A stretch of 64,000 nucleotides of DNA from Paramyrothecium sp. XJ0827 (lineage: Eukaryota; Ascomycota; Sordariomycetes; Hypocreales; Stachybotryaceae). The translations under genes and the position numbers were made by a program. Location of the stretch: positions 868,001 through 932,000 of the forward strand of contig JAJFPB010000008.1 of assembly GCA_020881915.1 (NCBI GenBank), written 5' to 3'. The notes under the pieces were generated by a model that saw only the letters and a program-made list of their open reading frames with translations, searched no databases and was not told the DNA's origin. Positions 21,653 through 33,348 of the stretch are shown in pieces; the stretch's first letter is position 1, and each line of letters starts with the position of its first letter.

Positions 21653-23481
21653 CTAGATACTCTCCCATCCCTCCTCGCTGGGCTTCGCTCCTCCCAGCCC
21701 AAGGAAGAACGTGGCCAGACCCCAGGCACCCGGATCGGGCACCTCCTCGTAGCCACTTCCATCGACGTACACTGATCTGCCTAGACTTGCCTGCATGCCC
21801 TTGGTCTCGTCAGCCGCCTTCCTCGCCGCCGTTGCGGCCTTCTTGACGTCGCCCGTCTCGCCTAACACGTCGACGAAGGGGTACAGGGCATCTACCAGCG
21901 TGCGGTCACCGGGACGCGCGGGGGTGTACTTGGACAAGGCGTCGCAGCTCTGTTTGAGCGCCGCTGCCCAGCCCTGAGGGGTGATGCTGCCAGGTTGCTG
22001 GCTGCGGAGGGCGTGGACCAGGGCGTTGAGGAAGATGGCGTATAGGGCGCCTGATGTTCCGTCCATGTTATTCTCAACCACAGGGACGATGGAGGCGAGA
22101 TCTACGACAACGTCGCCGGTAAAGCCCCGCTCGCCAATGTGTTTCAAGACAGCTGCGTCGTGTCAGTCAATATGCCCGAAGTGCTGTATCAGAATGAACG
22201 CTTTTTCTTACCTTCAGCTCCTCGCTTCAGACCAATGCCACAGTCTCCGTCGCCCACCACCGTATCAAACCTCGTAATCTCGGGCTCAGCCGCAATCACT
22301 CTATCCAAAGCATTCGTCAGCGAGGCCTTTGCAGCCTCCGCGTCAATGGTCAGCCCGCTTTCCTTGACCTGCTGGCTGCTCTCAGCGCTGTCCTCCCGCA
22401 CGGCGGTGTTCTTCGCCTCCCACGTAGTCTTCCGGATGGGCGCGGCCCAGCCGGTGACCTCGGCGGGCGCATCCAGGAGCTCAATCATGCCTGGCCCGCC
22501 AATGTTCGTGTTGACGACATTGAGCAGGCTGATGCTGAAGCCCAAGCCGTTGAGACTGGTCATGTAGGTGCCAGAAAGGATGCGCACGGGCTTGATGGAG
22601 TATGTCTTCTCCAGCTGCGTCGTCACCTCGGTTGTGATGCCGCCTAGTTCCAGGGCGCTGACGCCTCCGAGGTTGTTGATCATCAGAACCACTTCATTGG
22701 AGTTCACATTCACGAACGCGCGGTCCTTGTCCGATTGATCCAGCAGCTGCGTGAGCATCTTGCTGACGAGCTCGGGCAGGTCCATCTTGCCGCGGCCTGA
22801 ACCCGGTTCGTTGTGAATACCCATGCCGAGTTCGACCTCGCCGACCTCGAGCTCATCGCCGCCTTCTGCAGTCCGGCCGGGAACGTGAACATGCTCCAAA
22901 CTGGCGCCGACGCTGACCAAGTTATCGGCCGTCAGCTGGGCAACCTTGGCCACCTCTTCTAACGAGCGTCCTGTGGCCGCCAAAGCTCCTGCAATCTTTT
23001 GAACAAGCACAGTTCCGGCGATGCCGCGTCTGCCGACCTTTCCTGCTTTGGCTCGGCCAACACCAACATCGTCACCGACCACCACGATCTCGGCACTAAT
23101 ACCGGCAGCTCGTGCCTTCTCAACAGCCATGCCAAAGTTGAGGATGTCGCCAGTGTAATTCATGACCACGACGAGAACGCCCTTGGAGGTGTCGACACGC
23201 GACATGATGCCCGTGCGAACCTGCTCCGCGGACGGGCTCGCGAAGATGGTGCCGGCCACGGCGGCGGAGAGCATGCCGGGGCCGACCATGCCGGCAAAGG
23301 ACGGCTCGTGGCCGGAGCCACCACCAGAGATCAAGGAGACCTGAGACGCCTCATCTGAAGGGCGACGGTACACAATCTTCTGCTTCTGATCGAGAGCAAC
23401 CGTGGGGTTGACAATGGTCAGGCTCTGGAGTGCAGTGTTGACCAGGTGGGTAGGGTCATTGATGAAGTGTTTCCGCGACAT
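21653..23481 (-). CDS. DAK1: Dihydroxyacetone kinase
   Basis: Phosphorylates dihydroxyacetone (and glyceraldehyde) with ATP; cytosolic; acts in glycerol use and detoxification of dihydroxyacetone. Two exons on the minus strand, 23481-22212 and 22152-21653, give 589 residues, like the yeast enzymes. The DhaK domain (1-340) shows GGGSGHEPS near residue 53, and His223 in GMGIHNEPG, the residue that binds substrate covalently in the family. The DhaL domain (about 395-589) has the magnesium-ATP motif DTVVGDGDCGIGLKRGAEG, directly at the intron. The intron (GTAAGA donor, CTGAC branch, ACGCAG acceptor) falls after GAE and rejoins at AVLKHIGERG. The final residues lack a clear SKL-type peroxisomal signal. 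The symbol follows the yeast pair DAK1/DAK2. Confidence 0.96.
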
Positions 23482-24089
23482 ATTGACGTATACTCGGAGT
23501 CCGTTCTTCGGTTTCTGTATAGTTCAGCTAGAGTCCGGTGGCAAGACACACAGGGCTCATCGTACAATATATTCCAATCACCTTCACATCGATTGATGTC
23601 CAGAGTGTCGTTCAATGCCGAAGCTCGTCGCGGAAAAGAACCTTTTCCGTGAGTTATGACGGAAAAGCGGGAAGCGGGGTTTGCCGGCACCTCGTTGTTG
23701 TTGAAGGTGAGCGGGGAAGTTGAGGCACTGCTGTCACTACATCACTTGGTGGATCGGAAGGATGGAAATATGTGGAACATCACGTTACACTATCTAAGTT
23801 ATGTAAAGAAAACAAACCCCTAGCCGCGGATATCGGATCGTACCGTATTCTTCGTGGAGAAAAGTACTGTATATGGCATGATTAAAGAAGAAAAACCAAA
23901 TGTACATAACAAGCCAATTGCCAAGACCTCAGCTGATGGTATGGGGCGAAAATGCAATGCATATAAACAAACGGTAGTAGCCCGAGCCGTAACCATCCTT
24001 CAAACGCCAGATCGGTGGACTCCTTTAGAAATAAGATCAGAGTCATAAAGACTTCTGCAAACTTGCCGGTATTCACGTCGACAGTGTAC
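23482..24089. other. Intergenic region upstream of DAK
   Basis: Holds the dihydroxyacetone kinase promoter and the 3' end of the GH76 gene. The part at 23760-24060 is A+T-rich. No gene or RNA is seen. Confidence 0.5.
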
Positions 24090-25597
24090 TTAAAGAATCA
24101 TGAATGATGTACCGCCAATGACACCAGCGCACATCAGTGTTGTAAGGAATCCAGCGCCGACCTTGTCGCCCATGGTGATTTTCTTGGTGAGTTCTAGCCT
24201 CTCGTGGTCACCGCCACCAGCAGTGTAATCAGGTCGTGATGTTGCACCGGTCTTCTCGGTCTTGGGAGGGTCGGCCGCATCCGAAAGCGTATACATGACG
24301 GCAGACAGGGCATTCATCTGTTCACCAACGCCGTGGATTTCGTCGTGCGTGCCCTTGGGCCACCATTCGAAGCCGCAAGCGGTACCAGGGTGGCCTCGGA
24401 AAGGAGGCGTCTCAGCAGCCGCGCTTCCTTGGCAGCTTGCGGCGGCAGCTTCGGCCGCAGCCTCGATGACTGGGTAAATGGTCTCCCTAGTGTGCGGCGC
24501 CAACTTCGCAGTGGCTGACAACCAGCGCAAGTAGTAGCCCTTGAAACTTTGCTGATCTGTGTTGCAGGTCTTGAAAGGTTCGCAGAGCTGTTCGAAAATG
24601 ATTCCGTCTTTGGTAAAAAGTTCAAGGCCTTTCTTGAGGATGCTGTCGACCCTCTTCTTCCACTCGTCCTGCTCCGAGCCTTCCGTGATGTTGTACATGT
24701 TGGCAGCGCCGTGCAAGTAGATGCCTGAGTTGTAACTCCACTCAATCACATCCATATCACTGCAGCTACCATCTCGGATGTGAACTCCGTCCTTGACCTC
24801 GCCTCCGTCGGTGATCAGCTTCATGTTCACCTGCCAATCGAAAATTTTGTGCGCCCACTCATTGTAGGTCTCGTTGCCGGTGAACCGTGCCAGTCGCGTG
24901 GCAACGTTGAAAAAGCAGCCGTTCGAAATTGTGTTTTTATAGTCGTAACCGTTGTTGAAAGAAAAGACCTGCCATCTCAGGCCGCCGCCGCACTCAGTCT
25001 CTTGGTTCCAGCGATCAACATAGTCGTTGAAGGCGCCTTGCGCGGCAGCCAAATATCCTGTTTCGCCTTCTGCGGGATCAGGAAAAACATTTTCAGCGGC
25101 GGACATGGCCGCCATGGCCCAGAAACCCTGATCGTCATTACCCATTGTACGGGTCTGGTTTTCTGGCATGTAGTCTTTCGTAGGACTCATCTGGTGAACC
25201 AGAGCTTGTCGGGTCACATCAACATACGAATCATCGCCAGTCATGAGCCAGTAATCGACCATGGTTCCAAACATGGCACCCGCTTCCCACCCTAAATGAT
25301 AACATTAGTTGAGTGCCGAACGTTTGGAGCGGATGGACGAACAGTAGTATGGGTCGGGAAGGTTTCCAGGAGTATCGCCAGTGTTGTTACCAAAATAAAA
25401 CTTCATCAAACCAAAAGCAATAGTTGCAGCCGCCTCCTTCGTGGATGCTAGAGACATCGGTTAGCCACGAGTGTATGGTCGGGAGTTCTACTGTGCTACA
25501 AACCCTCATCGCCGACCTGCAGAGGAATGCCTTGGCATTGGGCGACTTGTGAGAATAGCCCAAGGGCTGCCGCTGCCGCTGGGAAAAGTCCCTTCAT
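24090..25597 (-). CDS. DCW1: GPI-anchored GH76 family protein, Dfg5/Dcw1-like
   Basis: Putative mannan endo-1,6-alpha-mannosidase family protein, which in yeasts transfers GPI-mannoproteins into the cell wall. Three exons on the minus strand, 25597-25504, 25447-25343 and 25291-24090, give 466 residues. Residues 1-21 are a signal peptide (hydrophobic stretch of Ala/Leu/Gly, cleavage near AQCQG). The join restores PDPYYWWEAGAMFGTMVDYW, a family hallmark. The GH76 acidic pair is D119-D120 in GNDDQGFW. Asn-x-Ser/Thr sites are present (NQT, NET, NIT). The C-terminus ends in a hydrophobic helix after a small-residue region, as a GPI signal should. It is expected at the plasma membrane or wall. DCW1 and DFG5 cannot be told apart here. 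Confidence 0.93.
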
Positions 25598-27785
25598 GGT
25601 GTATGACGTGTCCGGGGCGTCGTCGAATTACTGTGTTTTGCCGAAATGCAAACCAATCGTTGATTGCTGTTGGGCGTAGGCTAGGTTGCCAGGTTCTAAA
25701 GAAGGACGACAATATCGTTGATAGTGCTTTGGGCCTGGGCGCGAATGCGACGCCGACTCGATAGTGTTGAAAGAGGATATGTCGTAATGATACAGATCGA
25801 AGAGAGACGCGCTTGTGGGATTTTGCAACAAAGGATCGGTCAGGTCGCACGGTCAACGAGCGTCCACAACGAGTCGATTCGATCAGAGCGAGAGGAGGCC
25901 GACACGATGATGGCCGTGGACAAGACAACCGTTGATATGGAGAGGGGAGCAAGAGTGTCAAACGAGTGACGATGGATGTGGAAAAGAAACTTGGCACAGG
26001 CGAAACAGGGTGGTTGAAGGAGAATGTCCACTGCGCAGATCTACGAGTCCCGACCAAACCGGTGAATGAACAGACCATGCAAGGACAGGAAGGGCAACAA
26101 GTCGAGGAGAGGGACGCAGGGGACCCGGCGGGAAGTACCTTGGCATGCAGTATCGACCAGGGTCACACATGACGCAAGCCCACTTCTCCCGGCTGGGCGA
26201 TCTGGGGGCCGCGCCCAAACGGTACCTTGACGTGCAAGTACTGTCCGGACGGTGCTAGGCACAGTAGGATACGGCAAATCCGCGCATGACACCTGGGCAC
26301 AACCACTCCACAGGTTAGTGTCTCCCAAAAGCGAGATTCATTGGCTGCGCTATGTTATTCGCGCCGACCACAGTAGCGTTTGGTGGGTGGTGGCTGTCCA
26401 GGAGGAGCCACCCCTGGCACAGCCCGCACTGTCCGGTGGTGGCACTGCTACAGTACAGCAACCGCGCGAGCTGAAACCCCTGGAGACACGTCCCGAGTAT
26501 CAAGGCCGATCTCGTAACAGGCCTTCCCGGTCTTGCCAGGGTCTGGTGCCGTCCGTTCCGTTCCATGTCAGAAACATGGCCTCGCCTTTCAGCGCCAACT
26601 TTTCGAGGGGAACGTTCGCATGTGCCTTGCCGTTGGCTGAAAGGAATGCAAAGATAAAAAAAGAAGCCCGCAAAACTTTGTTTTACGGCCACATGGAACC
26701 TGGAGCCGAGGAATGCGGATGTACGGGCCCCGTATTTCGACACGTCTTCCATTTTTCTTCGCTGTCCTGGGCTGGGAGGTCCCGAATGATGGTGGGAGCG
26801 CTGATGACCATAAAAATGGGTACTCTGGTTGGAAGTTTCTTCACACATGTTCCCGCCCATTCGCTACTCACACCCAAAGTACCGCAAACTCAAGTGCCAA
26901 TGATCCCAAAATAAAAGGGGTGGCAGAGATGTTAAAACACAAAATGATGGCTGGCTGGCCCAAGGTGGTTGTTACTCGTCTCGATGCGACGCCCACCGAG
27001 GCCCGAGCTTCATCTCATCGATTCTGCTAACAGCCTTGTGACTGTCCTGGTCGCATGCTGTCCGTCAGTTTGGTCTGCGATCGTTGTTACCCGTCGACTA
27101 AACAGGCACTAAGCTGCAAGCAGCTCTTGGCCCGCACACATCTTGGCCTGCGATGGCCGTGAATTGGACAGGGTTACGGCAAACCAAGAGATTCGTTTTG
27201 CTTGGCGCGAGGAAGACGTGCACGGCGACAGATGCCGCCCAGCCTTGGCGCCAAGCACAACTACTCGACGGATACTTGCAATACAAATAGCCAACGTTAG
27301 ACTAGATCAAATACGTGTCTCGCTGCTGCAGAGTGGCAGTGCTTTGTGTTGGCACCGTCATTTCAAACAGCCAATTTTACTCACCTGTAGCAATACAGCA
27401 AAGAATAAGCCCACAGCAGAGACAAAGGTAAGGTACCTACCTTACCTTAGTCAGGGGGCGGGCCACGAAGTAATTACCTCCGCCTCGCAACGAAGGACCC
27501 AACACGAATCTCATCTAATACCATTTGGGAAGGATGGACGGGTCTCGCTACCGCTGTACGAGAGACCAATTTGACCGCATAATCTTATTACTTAGTAGTG
27601 GGAGGGCATCATGCGATACGACAAATTCCTTAAAACATTCACGATTTTTCGGCAACTCTACCGCCTTGACCAAGGCACGACCAGTGTCCTCAACGTCCCG
27701 TCTCAGTGGGACTCGTCCTCTGCGCAGCCGTTGCCTGTGCATAAACACAAAACAAACATGGCACGCTACAACCCTTGCCGATTAA
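25598..27785. other. 2.2 kb intergenic region upstream of the GH76 gene
   Basis: Bounded by the start of the Dfg5-like gene and the stop of the DUF4188 gene. It contains a perfect GGTAAGGTA-CC-TACCTTACC inverted repeat at 27427-27446. The longest open frame (26252-26914, +) has no domain, many rare-looking residues and no coding periodicity that I can see. It is probably a long promoter and leader. Confidence 0.5.
27427..27446. repeat. Perfect 9-base inverted repeat of the GGTAAGGTA family
   Basis: Arms GGTAAGGTA and TACCTTACC are exact reverse complements around a CC spacer, the clearest example of a hairpin family found at several intergenic sites in this window. Confidence 0.75.
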
Positions 27786-28690
27786 CTACATTTTCACTTC
27801 GCCATTCGCGTCTCGTCCAAGTCTCGAGTAATGCGTCTTCAGCGTAGGGCTGTCTGCGCTGACCAGCGTGTTCACCCACTTCTTCCCGGACTCCATCTCG
27901 CAACTCGCGAGCCCGCGACCCAGCAGCACCGGGCGGCAGTTGGCGTATAGCGATTCGTAATGCTTGGCTGGTACCATGTACGTCTCGTGGAAAACGCCAA
28001 TGTGCTTCTTGAAGGACGACGAAAGATACATGTCCCACGCCTTGCGGTGCAGCTCCTCGTGCGCGAAGCGGTTGAGGCTTTGTACGTCCTTGAAGTAGTA
28101 CGTGAGAAGGAGGGTGTTGTTCGTCTCGCGCTCGTTGCCTCGCCATCGTGACATGGACAGCAGGCCGAACTCCTCTCGCCGACGCATGAGGTCGTTGTTC
28201 ATCTTCAGGAAACTCCTGGCTATCTCTTTGCGGCCGGGCCCAAAAACCCCCATGGGATGGTTGTATTGAATGCCCAGCTGGAAGACGACGACGGAGCCCT
28301 CCGAAGGCTCAGGGCCGAGTGTCCCCTTCGTTGACGGTATCTGCGACGTAGTCCGACCTTCGACGACGCCGTGCCTGAAGACATGTGACTGGGGCGACTT
28401 GACCTGAATGAGTGTGGTCACGGCCGAGTTCAGCAACAGGCCAACGGCGGGAACGACGGCCCATTTCATGGGGAAAATAGCACAAAGCAGAACTTGGGCT
28501 ACAGCGCCAAAAGCGAGCAATGTGTGGAGCTTGAATGTGTCCCTGATCAAGAACTGCAGTAACCGTAAGCATGTTGTTGTGTCTTCACCCGCAAACACGC
28601 CCGTGAATGACTTACCAACATGATATTCCCGCTTGGGAATTCTTGCGCCTCATCACTGGGCAAGAGCTTTCTTGTGAATTCCCTCGCCAT
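27786..28690 (-). CDS. DUF4188-family monooxygenase-like membrane protein
   Basis: Two exons on the minus strand, 28690-28616 and 28553-27786, joined in phase 0 (GTAAGT donor, CTGCAG acceptor), give 280 residues. Residues 33-70 form two hydrophobic segments (TLLAFGAVAQVLLCAIFPMKWAVVPAVGLLLNS, split here by its Pro-Met-Lys turn), likely membrane-inserted. The remaining 190 residues carry the DUF4188 pattern: VVVFQLGIQYNHPMGVFGPGR, then NNTLLLTYYFKDVQSLNRFAHEELHRKAWD and GVFHETYMVPAKHYESLYANCRP, resembling ferredoxin-like EthD/monooxygenase folds. Substrate unknown. The frame stays open for 90 codons upstream of this ATG (to 28960) but has no ATG, so an upstream exon is possible. No neighbouring biosynthetic genes suggest a pathway. 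Confidence 0.8.
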
Positions 28691-30355
28691 GTCCGCAACT
28701 TGTTCGTGTGTTATGACAAAGTCGATTGCTTCCGGGTTTCGTAGAACGGCTGTACTGGAAGCCGGTCTCTTTTTCTGTACGGCAGCTTGCCTGTATGTGG
28801 CCGATGTAGACGTGGTGCTCAGGGTCGAATGATGAAGATTTGGCGAGACGGGCGCTTGTAGATGCAGTCCTGTGGTACTGTGTTTGGAGGAAGGACGAGC
28901 ATATAAAGGTTTTTTGATAATGCGCCATCCAGACCCCAGCTGCAGGCTTCTCCTCCGGCATTACGCATGCTCATCCCGACCAACACGGTGTTGTGGGATT
29001 GTTCCCCATGCTTTCGTGGGGGGACGGAAGCCCGCCGGCCTGAACGGTCTGGGCCTTGGCGCTCCCGTCGGATTCGAATGCGACGATGACGAGAGCCTTG
29101 CTTCGAGAGCTGGCCAATCACATCCAAGGAAAAACGATAAATGGTTGGGTCGAGCCGCTACAGCAGCTATCCGTGCTTAGACGTGCGTCTCGCTTTCGCA
29201 TTTGCCAGGTCGAGGCTAATCAGCCGCCGTCCAAGAATTTCAGCAGACCTCGGCTTCTGACCACTATGGCACGATTGAGTGAGACACGGAGCTTATTGTA
29301 TTGCGCATTTGGTGCACGTTGGTTGAGACCTCGCTAGGAGCCACGCCATGTGTGCTTTCGCCCGCTTCAGACCCCAAACGTGGCAAGCGTGGATATGCAT
29401 TCCAGCAGCAGCCAGCCATTCCCGTTGGTTGATGGAGAGGAGCTTCGGAGGACGCGGACCGCCTCCGGGATCTACATCCCTCCGCGACGCCGTTTGAGCT
29501 CTTGCATGAGAAGGAATTGGTCCGCTTCAACGGACGCTTGCAGTGCAAGCCTCAGCCGGCGAGAAAATAGTCTGGCAGACATAGCTTGATTGTGCTGGAA
29601 GTGCTTTATGCCGTGCTGAACGCCTTTCGCGATTGGGGCTGTTTCACCCGTGGCAAGTCATTGGTCAGATCATCGCACTCGCTTGCAATGGTGGGTTGAT
29701 TGCGTCGCCAAGTACTCTGTAACACACACACACACACACACACAAATAAAGGTGCGGTATAGAGGGTCGAAGTACATGGTCACCATCATGGCCACCATAG
29801 CAACAAGCCGCGTAATCTACTCGTCGAAATGGATCATGGAATCAAGGGTCGACATGATCAAAGTTGCAAGGACACATCCAAGCTGTTTCGGAACAGGAGT
29901 GGCAAACCGCCGTCGGTTGATGATACGTCCGCATCCTTTGAAAAATGGCCGACTGGACTGACATCATTGGAGCAGTAAAACCAAACATTTATTGCCTGTC
30001 TAATTAACCCGAAAACCATAATCATTGTTAGAGCTATATTTTATATTTTTTGAGAATCGTCAACAAGATACTCAATAGAGACGTAGAATACGAACATTCC
30101 ACACTCATCAATCATGAGATTCGTTCATTATCATTATCCAGTCAAATCCTCCATCCTAATCCGAACTTGTAAAATCCTCCATTTCCCATATAACGGCAAA
30201 TCGCCTTCCAAAAACCTACAAAGCGTAAAATGCAACAACGGCTTTCGCTCATCATTTTTGCAGCGAATCTCATGACGCAGTCTAGCCCAGCCTGGAGGCT
30301 TTGAAAGAGCCATTCCGCCGCACCCTCAAGCTGTGCAGACCTGGAAGCCGGACGC
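28691..30355. other. Intergenic region with a CA microsatellite
   Basis: Contains the upstream part of the DUF4188 gene, where one minus-strand frame is open from 28960 to 28691 without ATG, and a (CA)n tract at 29722-29744. The segment 29950-30240 is A+T-rich, fitting the 3' end of the DUF4048 gene. No complete gene is recognised. Confidence 0.5.
29722..29744. repeat. CA dinucleotide microsatellite
   Basis: Twenty-three bases of uninterrupted alternating A and C in non-coding DNA. Confidence 0.9.
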
Positions 30356-31915
30356 CTACGCCCGGTTCTCCTTGTCAGCTGCCTCGGGCGTTACCAGGGA
30401 CTTCTCCCACTCATCCAGGAGGTGGTTCGCTGTCCGCTTGATGTTGCTTGGAGAGAGACGGTTGACCATGCTAGGTAGGATCTCCTCTAACCGAGGCGTG
30501 AGACTAGGTGCATCTGCGATGGTCGATCTCTTCTTACTGTGTCGAAAGGATGATTAGCTCACAATGACTCAGAAGGTGGACAGGAATGCCTACATCGGAG
30601 TCACGTTCTCCTCTTCCCTCTCGGCAATAGACTGGATATCCTCCAAGTCGTCGTTGGTACTGTTGACAGTTGATCCGCTCCAGCGAGCAGATTTTATAGA
30701 CACTGGCGACTCCCAGTTGGACCATGCATTGTCGTCCAGCGAATCAAGACCAAGCGGTGTCCAAGAGAAACGTTTGCTCTTCACAGCCTTAGGTTTGTCT
30801 TGGTGGGTGTCTGGATCCTTGCTGCCTGGTGTTGGGACCAGTGCGGCGGGGTTGGGAGAATCAAGAACGCTGCTCACCTTGGGTCGTGCAGAGTGACTAG
30901 GTTTGATCGTGTCAAAGCCAGAGTCAATCTCGTCCGTCTCAGCGCCATTGCGTCTCCCGGCGAGCGGATCGCGGGTGTTCTGGCCCCTTATCGGCTCATC
31001 ACCGACAGTGATTTGGCGGATGTCCTCAACGAATGCTCGAAGTCCTAGCCTAAAGTCTTCGACTATCGATGGAACACTTGGAGTGCTCTGGTGTGACCGA
31101 GGTTGCCAGGAAGCGCGTTTTGACAGATTGGGGTTCAAAAGTTGTGCCGTCCTGCGATCCGCCGGTGGTAATTTCAGCGGTTGACTATCAGGCTCCCGTA
31201 AATCGGCAAAGTTGCCGTCCGTTTTTACAGGCGAGAGCAGGGATAGTGTTCTCGCATGCCCACCACGGATGACCTTTCGGCGACTCTGAGTGGGTGTGCC
31301 CTGGTTTTGCAGCAGCAGCTTGCGGCGGTCAGCGTCAAGGCTACGCCTAGCAGAGAGCGAATCTTCATCCGCCTGAGTTAAGGAACGGCGCGAGTCGGCA
31401 CGATGAAGCCCGTTGCGTTTGAGTAGAGTATCCTGGGCGGTCCATTGCCTCTTCAACGAGGAGAGTTCTGCCTCTGCACGGACGAGCTCTTCCCGTAATT
31501 CCAGCACCCGTCGTTCCTGAGCAGCAATTGCTATGATGAAGTCATTCGGATCGGTTGGCGACGTCGCTGCTGAGCTGTCCACTGGGGTAGGCGGTATTGA
31601 AGAGGCGGCGGTAGGAGTTGGGCGTGAGGGATAACTCGTGGGCGGGGCGATCGGGAGAGTGAGAGAAAGCCTGTTGGCATTTCGGGTTGCCAAAGATGTG
31701 GCGCGTGGCCTGCCAGCGGTCACGGCATGGTCTATCGGCGGGGGAGTAGATGGAATTGACGCTTCATGGCCGTCTTGCGACGTTGACTCTACTTCTGGTG
31801 AAAGATCAGAAGGTGTAGCGAATGTGCTGGTCGTCGCCACGGCGGCGAGGGCTGGCTCGGCTGAAGTGCGATCAGCGGCCGATGGACGCCGGCGAATTTC
31901 CTGATGCGAGGCCAT
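30356..31915 (-). CDS. DUF4048-like disordered protein
   Basis: Two exons on the minus strand, 31915-30594 and 30536-30356, give 500 residues; the 57-base intron (GTAGGC donor, GACACAG acceptor) adds a conserved-looking tail, KKRSTIADAPSLTPRLEEI, ending WEKSLVTPEAADKENRA. Most of the protein is Ser/Pro/Thr-rich and disordered. A coiled-coil segment lies near residues 125-155 (IIAIAAQERRVLELREELVRAEAEL), then a TLSLLSP-type motif and an amphipathic helix, VEDFRLGLRAFVEDIRQITVGDEP (broken here at its Asp pair), which with the surrounding region matches my memory of DUF4048. Function is unknown. The frame extends about 120 codons further upstream without compositional similarity, so the ATG at 31915 is preferred. 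Its start is divergent from the ligase-like gene. Confidence 0.78.
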
Positions 31916-33348
31916 ATCCAGACGCCTCTGTAAAATTCTCTGTAACGAGTGGCAGCCGTAAACGAGACGGCGTTTGTGTAAAGGAGTGACGTGAGCCTTG
32001 CTGGCTCGGCGGCGCCAGAGACGGGCGGCAGCGGCGGAGGCTCTAGCAACAAGCGCTCTGTTTTGGGCTTCTTTTAGATGGTGATATTCATTGAAGAGAA
32101 TGGCAGAGCAACGGTCGACGGCGCAAATGCGTAAGAGCAACTCGGTCATGAGGGAGCGGAATTGACTAAGGAGGAATTGAAGGTTCTGCACATAATAGGC
32201 AGGAGAATTGTGGCGAACGAGAGATTGGTTGCCGGAGCTTGCTTTAACAACACACAATTGGACGGACAGGGCCACAATCCCGGACAGGGGGGCTGACGCT
32301 TGATAGCGAGGACAGAGTGACGAGCTGCTGAAGGAATAATATTTGCCGTTCTAATGGGGGCGGGGACGCAATGGCTTGGTCCGCTTGGATCGAATTGAAT
32401 CTGTTATACCAGCAGGGATCTGGCTTGAGAGGCGCCGTGGTGCTTAGTACATCTCCTCAAGTTGTGTTGTTGCAGACCACGAAACAGGAGGAAGAGGATG
32501 GATGGTTGCTGGGTCGGAGAAGGCGTCGTTATGGCGTAGCTCAAGCTTATACGTACGCATCGAGGTTCCTGCTGACCGTGTGTGGTTTGTTTACCGGACT
32601 CTAGACCCTGAGACTATTACTCTTAGCTGCAGCTTGATGAAACTGGTCATCCGCCTCATCGACCATGACAACCAGCGGATCGCAGGGTGGACCACGCAGC
32701 TGCGCTGCACGCACTCAGGGGGCTTCACTCACCAAATCGTCCAAGTCAACATGCGAGCGGGTGCGGGAGGTGGAGCGACGCCTGGCGTCAGCTTCTCGAC
32801 CATGTGGGTATCAGGGACTATCCCTTCCCAGAGAGCGGGCTACTGGGCCAACCAGCCAGAGAGCTCCAAGCCCGTTTGGGATGAAAGCACAGGGGTTCGA
32901 CGAGTTTAATTTCCCAGCTGCAGCGCAGCCAATCACAGTTGCGGATTGTTTGATTTCGTCTCATGCATCGTCACGTGCATCTTCTCCTGCAGCTGTCTGA
33001 CGCACTTTCCTCTTTTGAGCTGTGAGCTCATTCATTGACATCATGTGACCTCCCGTCAAGGTCGCGTGTTCAGCCCCGACGGTATCCACGTGTCACGCGT
33101 CTTTGTGCTCACGACATCACAAAATCCTCTGTTCGAGTCTGCCTAGCCGTCTGATCCAGCCTGTGTGAGCTCAAACCTACAGGGTCTATTCTATTACAGC
33201 TCCAGGGTGATTGCTGCCTACATTGGGAACTGAAGTTGAAGACTTGGGAATTATGTCAACCAACAACAGAAGCTCTGTTTCCTTTCCTTTCGTCTCCAGA
33301 TCTGCCTCTAAATGACACGTCTGTCAGTGGTTATAAGTCAGGCCTAAG
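31916..33348. other. Divergent intergenic region between DUF4048 and ligase-like genes
   Basis: About 1.4 kb between two genes transcribed away from each other. It should hold both promoters. Open frames in the plus strand near 32370-33000 are short, overlapping and unrelated to anything I recognise. Confidence 0.5.

Noticed and set aside
26252..26914. 220-residue plus-strand open frame upstream of the GH76 gene
   Set aside because: Composition is irregular, with no domain or hydrophobic pattern; it overlaps similar antisense frames.
30590..32275. Longer 561-residue form of the DUF4048 protein starting upstream
   Set aside because: The extra 120 residues are unlike the rest in composition, and the frame lacks the C-terminal exon; the ATG at 31915 is better placed.
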